NCBI GenBank assembly: GCA_020435885.1
Contig: JAGQYU010000011.1
Location: 1,536 to 11,117, forward strand
Length of the DNA: 9,582 nt
Direction of reading: 5' to 3'
Origin: Flavobacteriaceae bacterium
GTDB taxonomy: Bacteria; Bacteroidota; Bacteroidia; Flavobacteriales; Flavobacteriaceae
Shown here in pieces: positions 1 through 6,601 of the stretch. Under the pieces are notes generated by a model. That model was not told the DNA's origin. It searched no databases and saw only the letters and a program-made list of their open reading frames with translations. Position 1 is the first letter of the stretch, and each line of letters begins with the position of its first letter. The position numbers and the translations under genes were made by a program.

Positions 1-929
1 ATCAACATAATATTGCCGACACCTACTACCCCGGCAACAATGGTAAAAATGCCTACAATCCAAAAGAACAATGAAATGTTACCTGTTAAGGTGTAAAAAC
101 GTTTTGCCTCATCCAATGCACTATATACATTGATGGCACTCTCATCGTCAGGAGCCACTTGATGGTATTTTTGCAGGTAACTTTTTAGGTTAGAAGTAAA
201 TATATTCGACTCCTTAACCATGTCATCAAAAGTACCTTGAGGTTGTAACGTAAATGTTAAATTAGAAAACTTGTCCGCTCCATTAAAAACATGTTGCGCT
301 GTTGGCGTGGGTATATATACTCTATTCTCTTCTCTTTCTCCACCTGCATCAGTATATACACCAACAACTTTAAAATTTATATCACCCAGTTTTATATATT
401 CGTTAAGAGGGTTTTCTACTTCTTTCATTATTTCCCTCTTTATTTTACTACTAATAATTACCACTTTGCTCATTGCATCCATATCAGTTTGATCGATAAA
501 ACGCCCCATAACCATTTTAACATTTTCGATCATCTGATAATCAGGACTAACGCCTTGAATACCATAAGCCCCCGATTCCTTTTTGTAATTAATGGATGTT
601 CCCCAAACTCTAAAAACTCTTGATTTATATTCAATATCCTCAGCAAAAGCTTTGTTAGAATGGTCAAAATTAGTATTTCGAAGTTCAATTCTCCTTCCGG
701 GATTCAGCCCATTAAACTCTTTTGTAGTTACTTGAGTCCAAACCCAAATCCTATTGGTAGCATCACCTTCAAATTCTTTGCGGATACCATTTTCAAAACC
801 TTGCCCAAAACCCAGTAAAATAACTAGAATAAATACCCCCGAGGCCACAGATAAGCCTGTGAGAAATGTTCGGAGTCTATTTTTATTGATGGTATCAAAT
901 ATCTCCTGCCAACGATCCATGTCAAACAT
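1..929 (-). CDS. MacB/FtsX-like ABC transporter permease, partial (C-terminus beyond window start)
   Basis: I translated this frame by hand: it is open from an ATG at 929 to the window edge, giving 309 residues with no stop. The protein starts MFDMDRWQEIF, a signature of Bacteroidota MacB-type permeases, which favours this ATG over the in-frame ATG at 920. A first membrane helix lies at about residues 19-42. A large periplasmic domain (MacB_PCD type) follows, and a second helix begins near residue 284 and ends in GVGNIML, as at the start of the FtsX domain. Family members sit in the inner membrane, pair with a separate ATPase, and transmit ATP-driven movement to export or extract lipoproteins, peptides or drugs. 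The substrate here is unknown and neither ATPase nor adaptor is visible. It lies 88 bp downstream of cca on the same strand, so it may be read through from cca or have its own promoter. I found no convincing TAnnTTTG box before it. Confidence 0.9.
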   Translation of the reverse strand, partial: MFDMDRWQEIFDTINKNRLRTFLTGLSVASGVFILVILLGFGQGFENGIRKEFEGDATNRIWVWTQVTTKEFNGLNPGRRIELRNTNFDHSNKAFAEDIEYKSRVFRVWGTSINYKKESGAYGIQGVSPDYQMIENVKMVMGRFIDQTDMDAMSKVVIISSKIKREIMKEVENPLNEYIKLGDINFKVVGVYTDAGGEREENRVYIPTPTAQHVFNGADKFSNLTFTLQPQGTFDDMVKESNIFTSNLKSYLQKYHQVAPDDESAINVYSALDEAKRFYTLTGNISLFFWIVGIFTIVAGVVGVGNIML

Positions 930-987
930 ACAGCAGAGGTTTAGGTGTACAGATTAATAGACGAGCACACTAAAGGGTTTGTTACAC

Positions 988-1003
988 AAAAAAAAAATTT
1001 TTT
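988..1003. other. A10-T6 homopolymer tract between cca and the permease gene
   Basis: Ten A's (988-997) are followed directly by six T's (998-1003) on the plus strand. On the strand of the flanking genes this reads A6 then T10, 15 bases past the cca stop codon. It could be a bent A-tract, an upstream element for the permease gene, or a weak stop for transcription from cca. There is no GC-rich stem, so I do not call it an intrinsic terminator. Such runs are also prone to slippage and sequencing error. Confidence 0.4.
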
Positions 1004-1017
1004 AATGAATAAGACTG

Positions 1018-2439
1018 TTAAACTTTTCGTAAACCTAGTGTAGCAGCTTTTTTTAGCATAAAATCAAAGGCTTCTTGGTAGTCATTTTTTATTTCGCCTT
1101 CAAGGATGGCTTCTTTGATAGCTTCTTTGATGATTCCGATTTCTCTTCCCGGTTTTAAATCGAATGTTTCCATGATCATTTCTCCGGTTATAGGTGGTTG
1201 GAAATTTCGAACCCTATCTCTTTCTTCTACTTCAGCAATTTTTTCTCTTACCAGTTGGAAATTTTGCAGGTATTTTTTTAATTTTTTTGGATTACTTGTA
1301 GTGATGTCAGCCTCACAATGTGTCATTAGATCATCAATATCATCTCCGGCATCAAAGATCAATCGCCTTACGGCTGAATCTGTAACATCTTCTGCAAGTA
1401 CAACGGGTCTTGAACTAAGCATTACAATCTTTTGAACGTATTTCATTTTTTCGTTCAATGGCATTTTTAAACGCTTAAAAATTTTATAGACCATTTTAGA
1501 ACCCACAAACTCATGCGTATGGAATGTCCAACCTATTTTTTTGTCAAATCTTTTTGTGGGTGCTTTGCCTATATCATGAAATAATGCTGCCCATCTGAGC
1601 CATAGATTATCTGTCTTTTCGGCTATGTTATCTACAACTTGCAGTGTATGATAAAAATTATCTTTATGACGTTGCCCCGCTTCTTCTTCTACTCCTTTCA
1701 ATGCTACCAATTCCGGTAAAATCCTTTCTAGTAAACCTGTCTTTTCCAGCAATTTAAACCCAATAGAAGGTCTATCTGAGATCAGTATTTTATGAAGTTC
1801 ATCAACTATTCTTTCTCTGGTAATAATATCTATTCTATATGCATTTTTAGTGATGGCTTCTAAAGAGTTATGTTCAATGTTAAAATTAAGTTGTGTAGCA
1901 AATCGTATGGCACGCATCATCCGAAGCGGATCATCAGAATAGGTAATATCAGAGTTTAGAGGTGTTCTTATAATACCTTTCTCCAAATCTTCTTCCCCTC
2001 CAAAAGGGTCTAACAACACTCCAAAATCATTCTTATTAAGACTGATAGCTAGAGTATTTATGGTAAAATCTCTTCTATTTTGATCATCTTCTAGTGTTCC
2101 TTCTTCCACTTCAGGGTTTCTACTATGCTCTTTATACGATTCTTTACGAGCACCTACAAACTCGATTTCGGCACCATTGTATTTGAACATAGCCGTTCCA
2201 TAGGTTTTAAAAACCTGAACCTTTGGTTTTGCAGGCAACAAAGAAGCTACTTTTTTGGCTAATGCAATTCCGCTACCAACGGTAACAATATCAATATCTT
2301 TAGCGCCACTTTTTCGTTTCAGCAAAAAATCTCTTACAAAACCGCCAATTACATACGATTCTAATTGTAATTGAGCAGAAGCATCAGCTATGTACGTAAA
2401 TATTTCTACTGCAATGGCTTGCTTAAGATTTTTTTGCAT
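1018..2439 (-). CDS. cca: CCA-adding tRNA nucleotidyltransferase with HD domain
   Basis: This 473-residue cytoplasmic enzyme is predicted to add or repair the 3' CCA end of tRNAs using CTP and ATP. Class II poly(A) polymerase/nucleotidyltransferase motifs are visible in order: IGGFVRD (31-37) with the catalytic aspartates in KDIDIV (D48 and D50), NRRDFTINTLA (121-131), DDPLRMMRAIRF (169-180), and RERIVDEL (208-215), which should contribute to base selection. An HD-type phosphohydrolase domain follows, with H264, HDIGK (288-292) and HTH (307-309) as probable metal ligands. This suggests 2',3'-phosphatase or phosphodiesterase activity at tRNA ends, as in other HD-containing CCA enzymes. All key residues are present and the length is normal for the HD-containing group. 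The ATG start lies one base after the tsaC stop codon, so the gene is very likely in one operon with tsaC. Whether it adds the full CCA or only part cannot be read from sequence alone. Confidence 0.95.
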   Translation of the reverse strand: MQKNLKQAIAVEIFTYIADASAQLQLESYVIGGFVRDFLLKRKSGAKDIDIVTVGSGIALAKKVASLLPAKPKVQVFKTYGTAMFKYNGAEIEFVGARKESYKEHSRNPEVEEGTLEDDQNRRDFTINTLAISLNKNDFGVLLDPFGGEEDLEKGIIRTPLNSDITYSDDPLRMMRAIRFATQLNFNIEHNSLEAITKNAYRIDIITRERIVDELHKILISDRPSIGFKLLEKTGLLERILPELVALKGVEEEAGQRHKDNFYHTLQVVDNIAEKTDNLWLRWAALFHDIGKAPTKRFDKKIGWTFHTHEFVGSKMVYKIFKRLKMPLNEKMKYVQKIVMLSSRPVVLAEDVTDSAVRRLIFDAGDDIDDLMTHCEADITTSNPKKLKKYLQNFQLVREKIAEVEERDRVRNFQPPITGEMIMETFDLKPGREIGIIKEAIKEAILEGEIKNDYQEAFDFMLKKAATLGLRKV

Positions 2440-2440
2440 A

Positions 2441-3001
2441 TCAGTCTCTTATCACTTGCAGCTCTCCTGAATCAGTAATTTTTAGAATTCTTGAAGGAGA
2501 GTCCGCCACACTATTTTGCTGCAAATTTACCACATAATCAACCGCATCCAAAATAGATTTATCTATTTCTTTAAAAGATATTGGTGTAGGCATACCGCTA
2601 ATATTAGCGGAAGTTGATACTATGGGTTTGCCGAATTGTTTTATCAGCTCTTGACAAAATTCATGCTGAACAATACGAATAGCAACAGTATTATCCGAAG
2701 CTATAACATTGTTAGCCAAACCAATAGGATTGTCATAAATGATTGAAGTAGGTTTTGATGATGTTCTTAAAACTTCGTAAACTTGATTAGGAATAGAGGG
2801 AATGTATTGTTGTAACATTTCAATACTATCTACCAAAATAACTAGGCTTTTACTTTCATCTCGTTGCTTTATTTTGAATATTTTTTTTACAGTTTCAGCA
2901 TCAGTTGCATCACAACCTAAACCCCAAACCGTATCGGTTGGGTAAAGGATAACCTCTCTGTTTTTTAAAAACTTAACTGTCTGTTCAACTTCTCTTAACA
3001 T
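2441..3001 (-). CDS. tsaC: Threonylcarbamoyl-AMP synthase (YrdC/Sua5 domain)
   Basis: The product is predicted to make L-threonylcarbamoyladenylate from threonine, bicarbonate and ATP, the first step of the universal t6A37 tRNA modification. With the ATG start at 3001 it has 186 residues, matching YrdC-only (TsaC-type) enzymes rather than two-domain Sua5. Visible motifs are YPTDTVWGLGCDA (20-32), the KxR signature KIKQR (43-47) with K51, STSANISG (129-136) and SR (160-161). The frame can be extended to a TTG at 3016, but this adds only a few residues, and homologues begin close to MLREVEQ, so I chose the ATG. The stop (TGA) is one base before the cca ATG, so the two tRNA-processing genes are probably cotranscribed and coupled. 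A near-consensus -7 box lies just upstream of the chosen start. Confidence 0.93.
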   Translation of the reverse strand: MLREVEQTVKFLKNREVILYPTDTVWGLGCDATDAETVKKIFKIKQRDESKSLVILVDSIEMLQQYIPSIPNQVYEVLRTSSKPTSIIYDNPIGLANNVIASDNTVAIRIVQHEFCQELIKQFGKPIVSTSANISGMPTPISFKEIDKSILDAVDYVVNLQQNSVADSPSRILKITDSGELQVIRD

Positions 3002-3013
3002 ATAAAACAAATT

Positions 3014-3022
3014 CAAACCTTA
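3014..3022 (-). promoter_or_regulatory. Possible -7 promoter element upstream of tsaC-cca
   Basis: On the minus strand this reads TAAGGTTTG, which is the Bacteroidota TAnnTTTG box with one extra spacer base. It ends 12 bases before the ATG at 3001, a distance close to that of the better boxes in this window. The matching -33 TTG is at best TTA at a 19-base spacing. It also argues against the longer TTG start at 3016, which would fall inside the box. This is a weak call. Confidence 0.3.
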
Positions 3023-3160
3023 TTCAAAAATTATTTTACAATAACTTAAATTTTTTTTTACCATCAATTAAACCCCTTAAAAAAAATAATTTGGACTTTT
3101 AAGTTGCTCTAACCCCCTATTTAGAGTTGATAAAGATATATAAAATAACAAATTGCTGAA

Positions 3161-3970
3161 ATGGAACTATCAATAATCATTAGCACTTATAATGCCGAGG
3201 AATGGTTAGAAAAAGTTCTAATAGGTTATAACAATCAAACTTTTCTCAACTTTGAAATGGTCATTGCAGATGACGGTTCTAGAGAATCAACAAAAAAATT
3301 GATTAAAGATTTTAAAAAAACTTCAAATTACTCTATAAAGCATGTTTGGCATGAAGATGATGGCTTTCAAAAATCAAAAATATTGAATAAAGCTATAATT
3401 GCTTGTGAAGGTGATTATATCATTATGTCTGATGGTGATTGTATACCAAGGAAAGACTTTGTTGAAGTGCATAACACTAAAAAAGAAAAAGGATATTTCC
3501 TTTCCGGGGGATATTTTATGCTTCCTATGAATATTTCTAAACTCATCACCAAAAATGATATTATTTCTGAAAAGTGTTTTGATATTAATTGGTTAACTGC
3601 AAATGGGCTTAAGAAATCATTCAAAAATAACAAACTTACTTCAACAGGTTTTAAAGCTAAATTCTTAAATTTTATAACCCCTTCTAAAGCGACATGGAAT
3701 GGTCATAATGCATCAGGTTGGAAAGAAGACATCTTATTTGTTAATGGTATGGATGAGAGAATGCAGTATGGAGGACAAGACAGAGAGTTGGGCGAGCGTT
3801 TAATCAATTTTGGCATACAACCTAAACAAATACGTTATAGCGCTATTGTTGTTCACCTTGATCATAAAAGAGGGTATAGAACTAGTGAATCTATTGAGAA
3901 AAATCAAAAAATACGCAAATATACTCGTAGGAAAAAATTGATAAAAACACCTTACGGAATATTACAATAA
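3161..3970 (+). CDS. GT2 family glycosyltransferase with galactosyltransferase-type C-terminal motif
   Basis: This 269-residue protein is predicted to be a GT-A fold, inverting glycosyltransferase that moves a sugar from a nucleotide donor to a glycan or lipid-linked acceptor at the inner face of the cytoplasmic membrane. It begins directly with the family strand ELSIIISTYNAEEWL. It then has DDGS (37-40) for nucleotide binding and SDGD (90-93) as the DxD-like metal site. Near the C-terminus, NGMDER (195-200) and YGGQDREL (203-210) resemble the Glyco_transf_7C region, which holds the probable base and acceptor residues. No membrane helix is evident. The tail is rich in Lys and Arg, which could favour membrane contact. 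It stands alone on the plus strand and converges with the CDP-glycerol-family gene across a 7-base gap. It probably acts in the same glycan pathway as its neighbours. Donor and acceptor are unknown. I found no clear TAnnTTTG box upstream. Confidence 0.88.
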   Translation: MELSIIISTYNAEEWLEKVLIGYNNQTFLNFEMVIADDGSRESTKKLIKDFKKTSNYSIKHVWHEDDGFQKSKILNKAIIACEGDYIIMSDGDCIPRKDFVEVHNTKKEKGYFLSGGYFMLPMNISKLITKNDIISEKCFDINWLTANGLKKSFKNNKLTSTGFKAKFLNFITPSKATWNGHNASGWKEDILFVNGMDERMQYGGQDRELGERLINFGIQPKQIRYSAIVVHLDHKRGYRTSESIEKNQKIRKYTRRKKLIKTPYGILQ

Positions 3971-3977
3971 TCTTTTA

Positions 3978-5015
3978 CTAAAATTTATAATAATGCAGCC
4001 GCCTACGCATTTGAAGCTTTCTAATTAGGTTTAAAGGCTTTCTTTTCAAAAACTGCCATCTATTTTCATCTAAAAAATTTAGACAAGCATCTACTACTCT
4101 AATACTAGATCTACCATCTGTATAGGGGTGAGTTACTTCAATATACTTTTGAATATTTTTTTGTAACTCTTCAGGAAAATCTAAAGCAAGCTGTATGCTC
4201 TTTTCAATATCTTTAGCATCAGTTATGTTTAGTAAGTGGTTGCCTGGTTTCATATTCTTAAAAGTAACTACCGGTTTATTTTGAATTAAAAATTCCGGTA
4301 TAACCGAAGATGTATCAGAAAACATAACGTCTGGTTCTCTTAATTGCTCAATATCATCAAGAGTATCAACATATCTTACATTTTTGTATTTCTGTAGTTT
4401 AGCATACTTTTTTACAATATGCTTATCCATTTTTGGATGTAAGGTAATAACCCAATTCCATGTATTCTTTTTAATAATTTTTTTAATGTTTTTAAAAACT
4501 TTCGGTTTGTGCGTTAAGCTCATTGATCTTGTAAAAGTAGAAGCTAACATAATAACTGGTTTTTCATTATGTTTCTTTTTTACAGGAAATAATAGATCTA
4601 CTTTAGACCAACCTGTTTCTACAACGTCAAAGTGCCTATGTTTCTCAGCTAACCGTTTAAACTCCTCAGTTGTAGATGGTCCTTGAGTACAATACAAATC
4701 AAAAAAACCTCTTATTCTAAAGTGTCCTTTTTCTTTGCTCCTTTTATCTACGCTAAACCCATGAAATAATTGAACTTTTACACCCGGAAAAAAATGTGGT
4801 ACTTCATTAGTTGCTACTAACACTACATCCGGATTATAGCTAAGAACCTCTTTTACCCTCAACAACAACTTTTCTTCAGGTTTAATGAATTTTTTATTTT
4901 CTTCAATTTCTATAAACCATGCAACATCAAAGCCTCTGTTTAAAATCTCTTTTTGTAAAGGTCTAACTATCGGAAAACCATATTTATGGGCAATATATAA
5001 CAAAAACTTTGGCAC
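3978..5015 (-). CDS. CDP-glycerol glycerophosphotransferase-family protein (TagB/TagF-like)
   Basis: The 345-residue product resembles the GT-B-fold family that moves glycerol- or ribitol-phosphate from a CDP donor to a teichoic-acid or glycan acceptor. Supporting motifs are LFHG (83-86), TLHPKM (191-196), MFSDTSSVIPEFL (231-243) and YTDGRSSIRV (298-307), corresponding to the donor-binding and C-terminal signatures of TagB/TagF proteins. It is short and lacks the long N-terminal region of TagF polymerases. The basic tail (about 322-343) could bind the membrane. The start is GTG, supported by a one-base overlap with the upstream glycosyltransferase stop (TAGTG), so the pair is probably translationally coupled. 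No CDP-glycerol synthase gene is visible here, so the donor is uncertain. In Bacteroidota such proteins may use another CDP- or UDP-linked donor. Family membership is fairly safe; activity is inferred. Confidence 0.82.
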   Translation of the reverse strand: MPKFLLYIAHKYGFPIVRPLQKEILNRGFDVAWFIEIEENKKFIKPEEKLLLRVKEVLSYNPDVVLVATNEVPHFFPGVKVQLFHGFSVDKRSKEKGHFRIRGFFDLYCTQGPSTTEEFKRLAEKHRHFDVVETGWSKVDLLFPVKKKHNEKPVIMLASTFTRSMSLTHKPKVFKNIKKIIKKNTWNWVITLHPKMDKHIVKKYAKLQKYKNVRYVDTLDDIEQLREPDVMFSDTSSVIPEFLIQNKPVVTFKNMKPGNHLLNITDAKDIEKSIQLALDFPEELQKNIQKYIEVTHPYTDGRSSIRVVDACLNFLDENRWQFLKRKPLNLIRKLQMRRRLHYYKF

Positions 5016-5773
5016 TACTTTTTATTTTTTAATATCCAATAATTAATATACCTAGCCAAAACCCCATACGCTTGTATAGATGCCATTATAAATCCCTGAA
5101 AACCATCTAAAAAACCTAATCTGAGAAAATAATGAATACAAAACCTTACAGGTGGTTTAACTAATAGATGAAAGATAGTTACCCTTTTGCCAGATATGTA
5201 TAAGTTTTTTGCCTTTAATTGAGCATATTGATTAATCTTAGCAATATAATGGTCATAGTTTCTATATGAGTAATGTTCTAACTTATTCGTAAAGTACCCT
5301 ACTTTACCATCTGCAACTATCTTTTCGTGCACTAACTTTCCGTCATATTTGCAGGTATCTTTTTTAAAAAGTCTAATTACTTTATCACGTTGCCAGCCCC
5401 CATATTTTAGCCTTTTCCCTAAAAAGTAAAAGTTTCGATACACATAAAATCCAACAAAACCATTTGGGTTTTCAACTTTTCCCAAAATTTCTTGCTTAAG
5501 TTCAGATGTTACTCGTTCATCGGCATCTAAAATATAGATCCAGTCATACGTTGCCTTAGACAATGCATAATTCTTTTGAGAAGAAAAATCATCAAATCCT
5601 CTTTGAATAACTTTTGCATTTAAAGATTTTGCTATTTCTACTGTTTTATCAGAACTAAAAGAATCAATTACTAATATTTCATCAGCAAAACTAACAGATT
5701 CTATAGCATCCTTTATATGAAGTTCTTCATTTAAAGTTGGAATAATGGCTGATATTTTAGTACTACTCTTCAA
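5015..5773 (-). CDS. GT2 glycosyltransferase, WaaE/KdtX-like (LPS core type)
   Basis: This 252-residue protein resembles the WaaE branch of GT2, whose known members add glucose to heptose or Kdo in the LPS inner core. It starts almost directly with KISAIIPTLNEE. It has DSFSSDKT (37-44), ILDADER (81-87) as the metal-binding DxD, GGWQRD (125-130) and KLVHEKI (146-152), a set typical of this branch. The C-terminal part (about 205-248) is rich in hydrophobic and aromatic residues and probably docks on the inner membrane. No ATG or GTG fits: a TGA stop lies two codons upstream of a TTG at 5773, and the catalytic domain begins within six codons, so TTG is the most likely start. A perfect -7 box (TAAATTTG) lies 14 bases upstream of it. 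The stop overlaps the start of the CDP-glycerol-family gene by one base. The acceptor is not known. Confidence 0.9.
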   Translation of the reverse strand: MKSSTKISAIIPTLNEELHIKDAIESVSFADEILVIDSFSSDKTVEIAKSLNAKVIQRGFDDFSSQKNYALSKATYDWIYILDADERVTSELKQEILGKVENPNGFVGFYVYRNFYFLGKRLKYGGWQRDKVIRLFKKDTCKYDGKLVHEKIVADGKVGYFTNKLEHYSYRNYDHYIAKINQYAQLKAKNLYISGKRVTIFHLLVKPPVRFCIHYFLRLGFLDGFQGFIMASIQAYGVLARYINYWILKNKK

Positions 5774-5787
5774 ATTTCAAAAGAAAG

Positions 5788-5795
5788 CAAATTTA
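5788..5795 (-). promoter_or_regulatory. Candidate -7 promoter element for the WaaE-like/CDP-glycerol-family operon
   Basis: The minus strand reads TAAATTTG, a perfect match to the Bacteroidota -7 consensus TAnnTTTG. It ends 14 bases before the TTG start at 5773, implying a very short leader. No TTG lies at the usual 19-21 base spacing for the -33 element. The spot where it should be (about 5815-5819) is also where the -33 of the opposite promoter would lie. Confidence 0.5.
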
Positions 5796-5838
5796 AGATT
5801 TGTTTAGTCATTACTGCTACAAATTTATGTTTATATCC

Positions 5839-5846
5839 TACTTTTG
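5839..5846 (+). promoter_or_regulatory. Candidate -7 promoter element for the LPS-kinase-like gene
   Basis: TACTTTTG matches the TAnnTTTG consensus exactly. It ends only four bases before the chosen ATG at 5851, so transcription would start at or next to the start codon, giving a nearly leaderless mRNA. No clear -33 TTG is present at 19-21 bases. If translation began instead at the ATG at 5827, this string would be coding sequence and the match would be chance. Confidence 0.4.
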
Positions 5847-5850
5847 CAGA

Positions 5851-6600
5851 ATGAATTTTCATCTTACTAAAGATTTTGAGTACCTAAAGCCAGAAATAGT
5901 TAAAGCAATTTCTGACTTTAATACCTACGAAGCCGATTTTGATACCGGTAAGCGGAACAGTGTGAAAAAAATTGAACTTTCTGACAGAATAGCTATATTC
6001 AAATCGTTCAAAAGGCCAAATATCATCAATCAAATTGCTTATAAATATTTTAGAAAATCAAAAGCAAAACGATCATTCGAATATGCCAATAAGCTACTAT
6101 CTTTAGGTATTAAAACCCCTCCTCCTATTGCTTATATTGAAAATTTTACCTTTGTAGGATTACAACAAAGCTATTATATAAGTGAATTTTTAGAGTATGA
6201 TCTGACTTACAGAGAATTAATTCACCAACCTGATTACCCTAATCATGAAGTAATTCTCAGAGCTTTTACAAAATTTACTTTTAACCTACATGAAAAAGGT
6301 GTTCTTTTTTTAGATCATTCGCCAGGCAACACACTCATTAAAATAAAAGATAAAGGCTACGATTTTTTTTTAGTTGACCTGAACCGTATGAAATTTAAAG
6401 AATTGAGTTTTGATGAAAGAATACAAAACTTTGCAAGATTAACATCAAAGAAACAAATGATTGAAATTATGGCTGATGAATATGCTAAACTTTTTCACAA
6501 ATCCTTTCAGGAAGTTTACGAAACTATGTTACACTACAACAAAATGTTTTGGGTAAAAAGAGAAAGAAAAAAGAGGCTTAAAAAGAAATTTATCAAATAG
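5851..6600 (+). CDS. Lipopolysaccharide kinase-like protein (Kdo/WaaP/InaA family)
   Basis: With the ATG at 5851 the product has 249 residues and a small protein-kinase-like fold as in WaaP and Kdo kinases, which phosphorylate inner-core sugars of LPS with ATP at the cytoplasmic side of the inner membrane. Visible elements are a probable ATP-binding lysine in AIFKSFK (K51 or K54), a possible pairing glutamate E77, the catalytic loop FLDHSPGNTLI (153-163) with D155 and N160, and the metal-binding FFLVDLNRM (172-180) with D176. The C-terminus is very rich in Lys and Arg, fitting an anionic membrane or LPS acceptor. The frame can be extended to an ATG at 5827 or a TTG at 5800, but those extra residues do not look like the family. 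It is divergent from the WaaE-like operon and converges with the sulfotransferase gene with one base between stop codons. The exact acceptor (Kdo, heptose or other) is unknown. Confidence 0.87.
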   Translation: MNFHLTKDFEYLKPEIVKAISDFNTYEADFDTGKRNSVKKIELSDRIAIFKSFKRPNIINQIAYKYFRKSKAKRSFEYANKLLSLGIKTPPPIAYIENFTFVGLQQSYYISEFLEYDLTYRELIHQPDYPNHEVILRAFTKFTFNLHEKGVLFLDHSPGNTLIKIKDKGYDFFLVDLNRMKFKELSFDERIQNFARLTSKKQMIEIMADEYAKLFHKSFQEVYETMLHYNKMFWVKRERKKRLKKKFIK

Positions 6601-6601
6601 C

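Noticed and set aside
271..623. Two overlapping plus-strand open frames of 73 and 110 codons
   Set aside because: They lie opposite the permease gene, whose minus-strand reading is open throughout with clear family motifs. The plus-strand products are low-complexity and resemble nothing I know.
754..957. Plus-strand open frame of 67 codons
   Set aside because: It is antisense to the permease N-terminus and has no start context or family motif.
1106..1435. Plus-strand open frame of 109 codons
   Set aside because: It lies wholly opposite the intact HD half of cca, and its Ser/Ile-rich product is typical of a complement of a real gene.
3002..3160. Search for promoter, terminator or RNA gene in the longest gene-free stretch
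   Set aside because: Apart from the weak box at 3014-3022, I saw only A/T runs and two short C-runs (near 3073 and 3113). No hairpin, tRNA-like fold or clear promoter for the gene at 3161 was found.
3415..3633. Minus-strand open frame of 72 codons
   Set aside because: It is antisense to the GT2 gene, which shows DDGS, SDGD and the C-terminal motif in order.
4384..4686. Plus-strand open frame of 100 codons with hydrophobic start
   Set aside because: It looks like a membrane peptide but is the complement of the CDP-glycerol-family gene. No promoter box or start context was seen.
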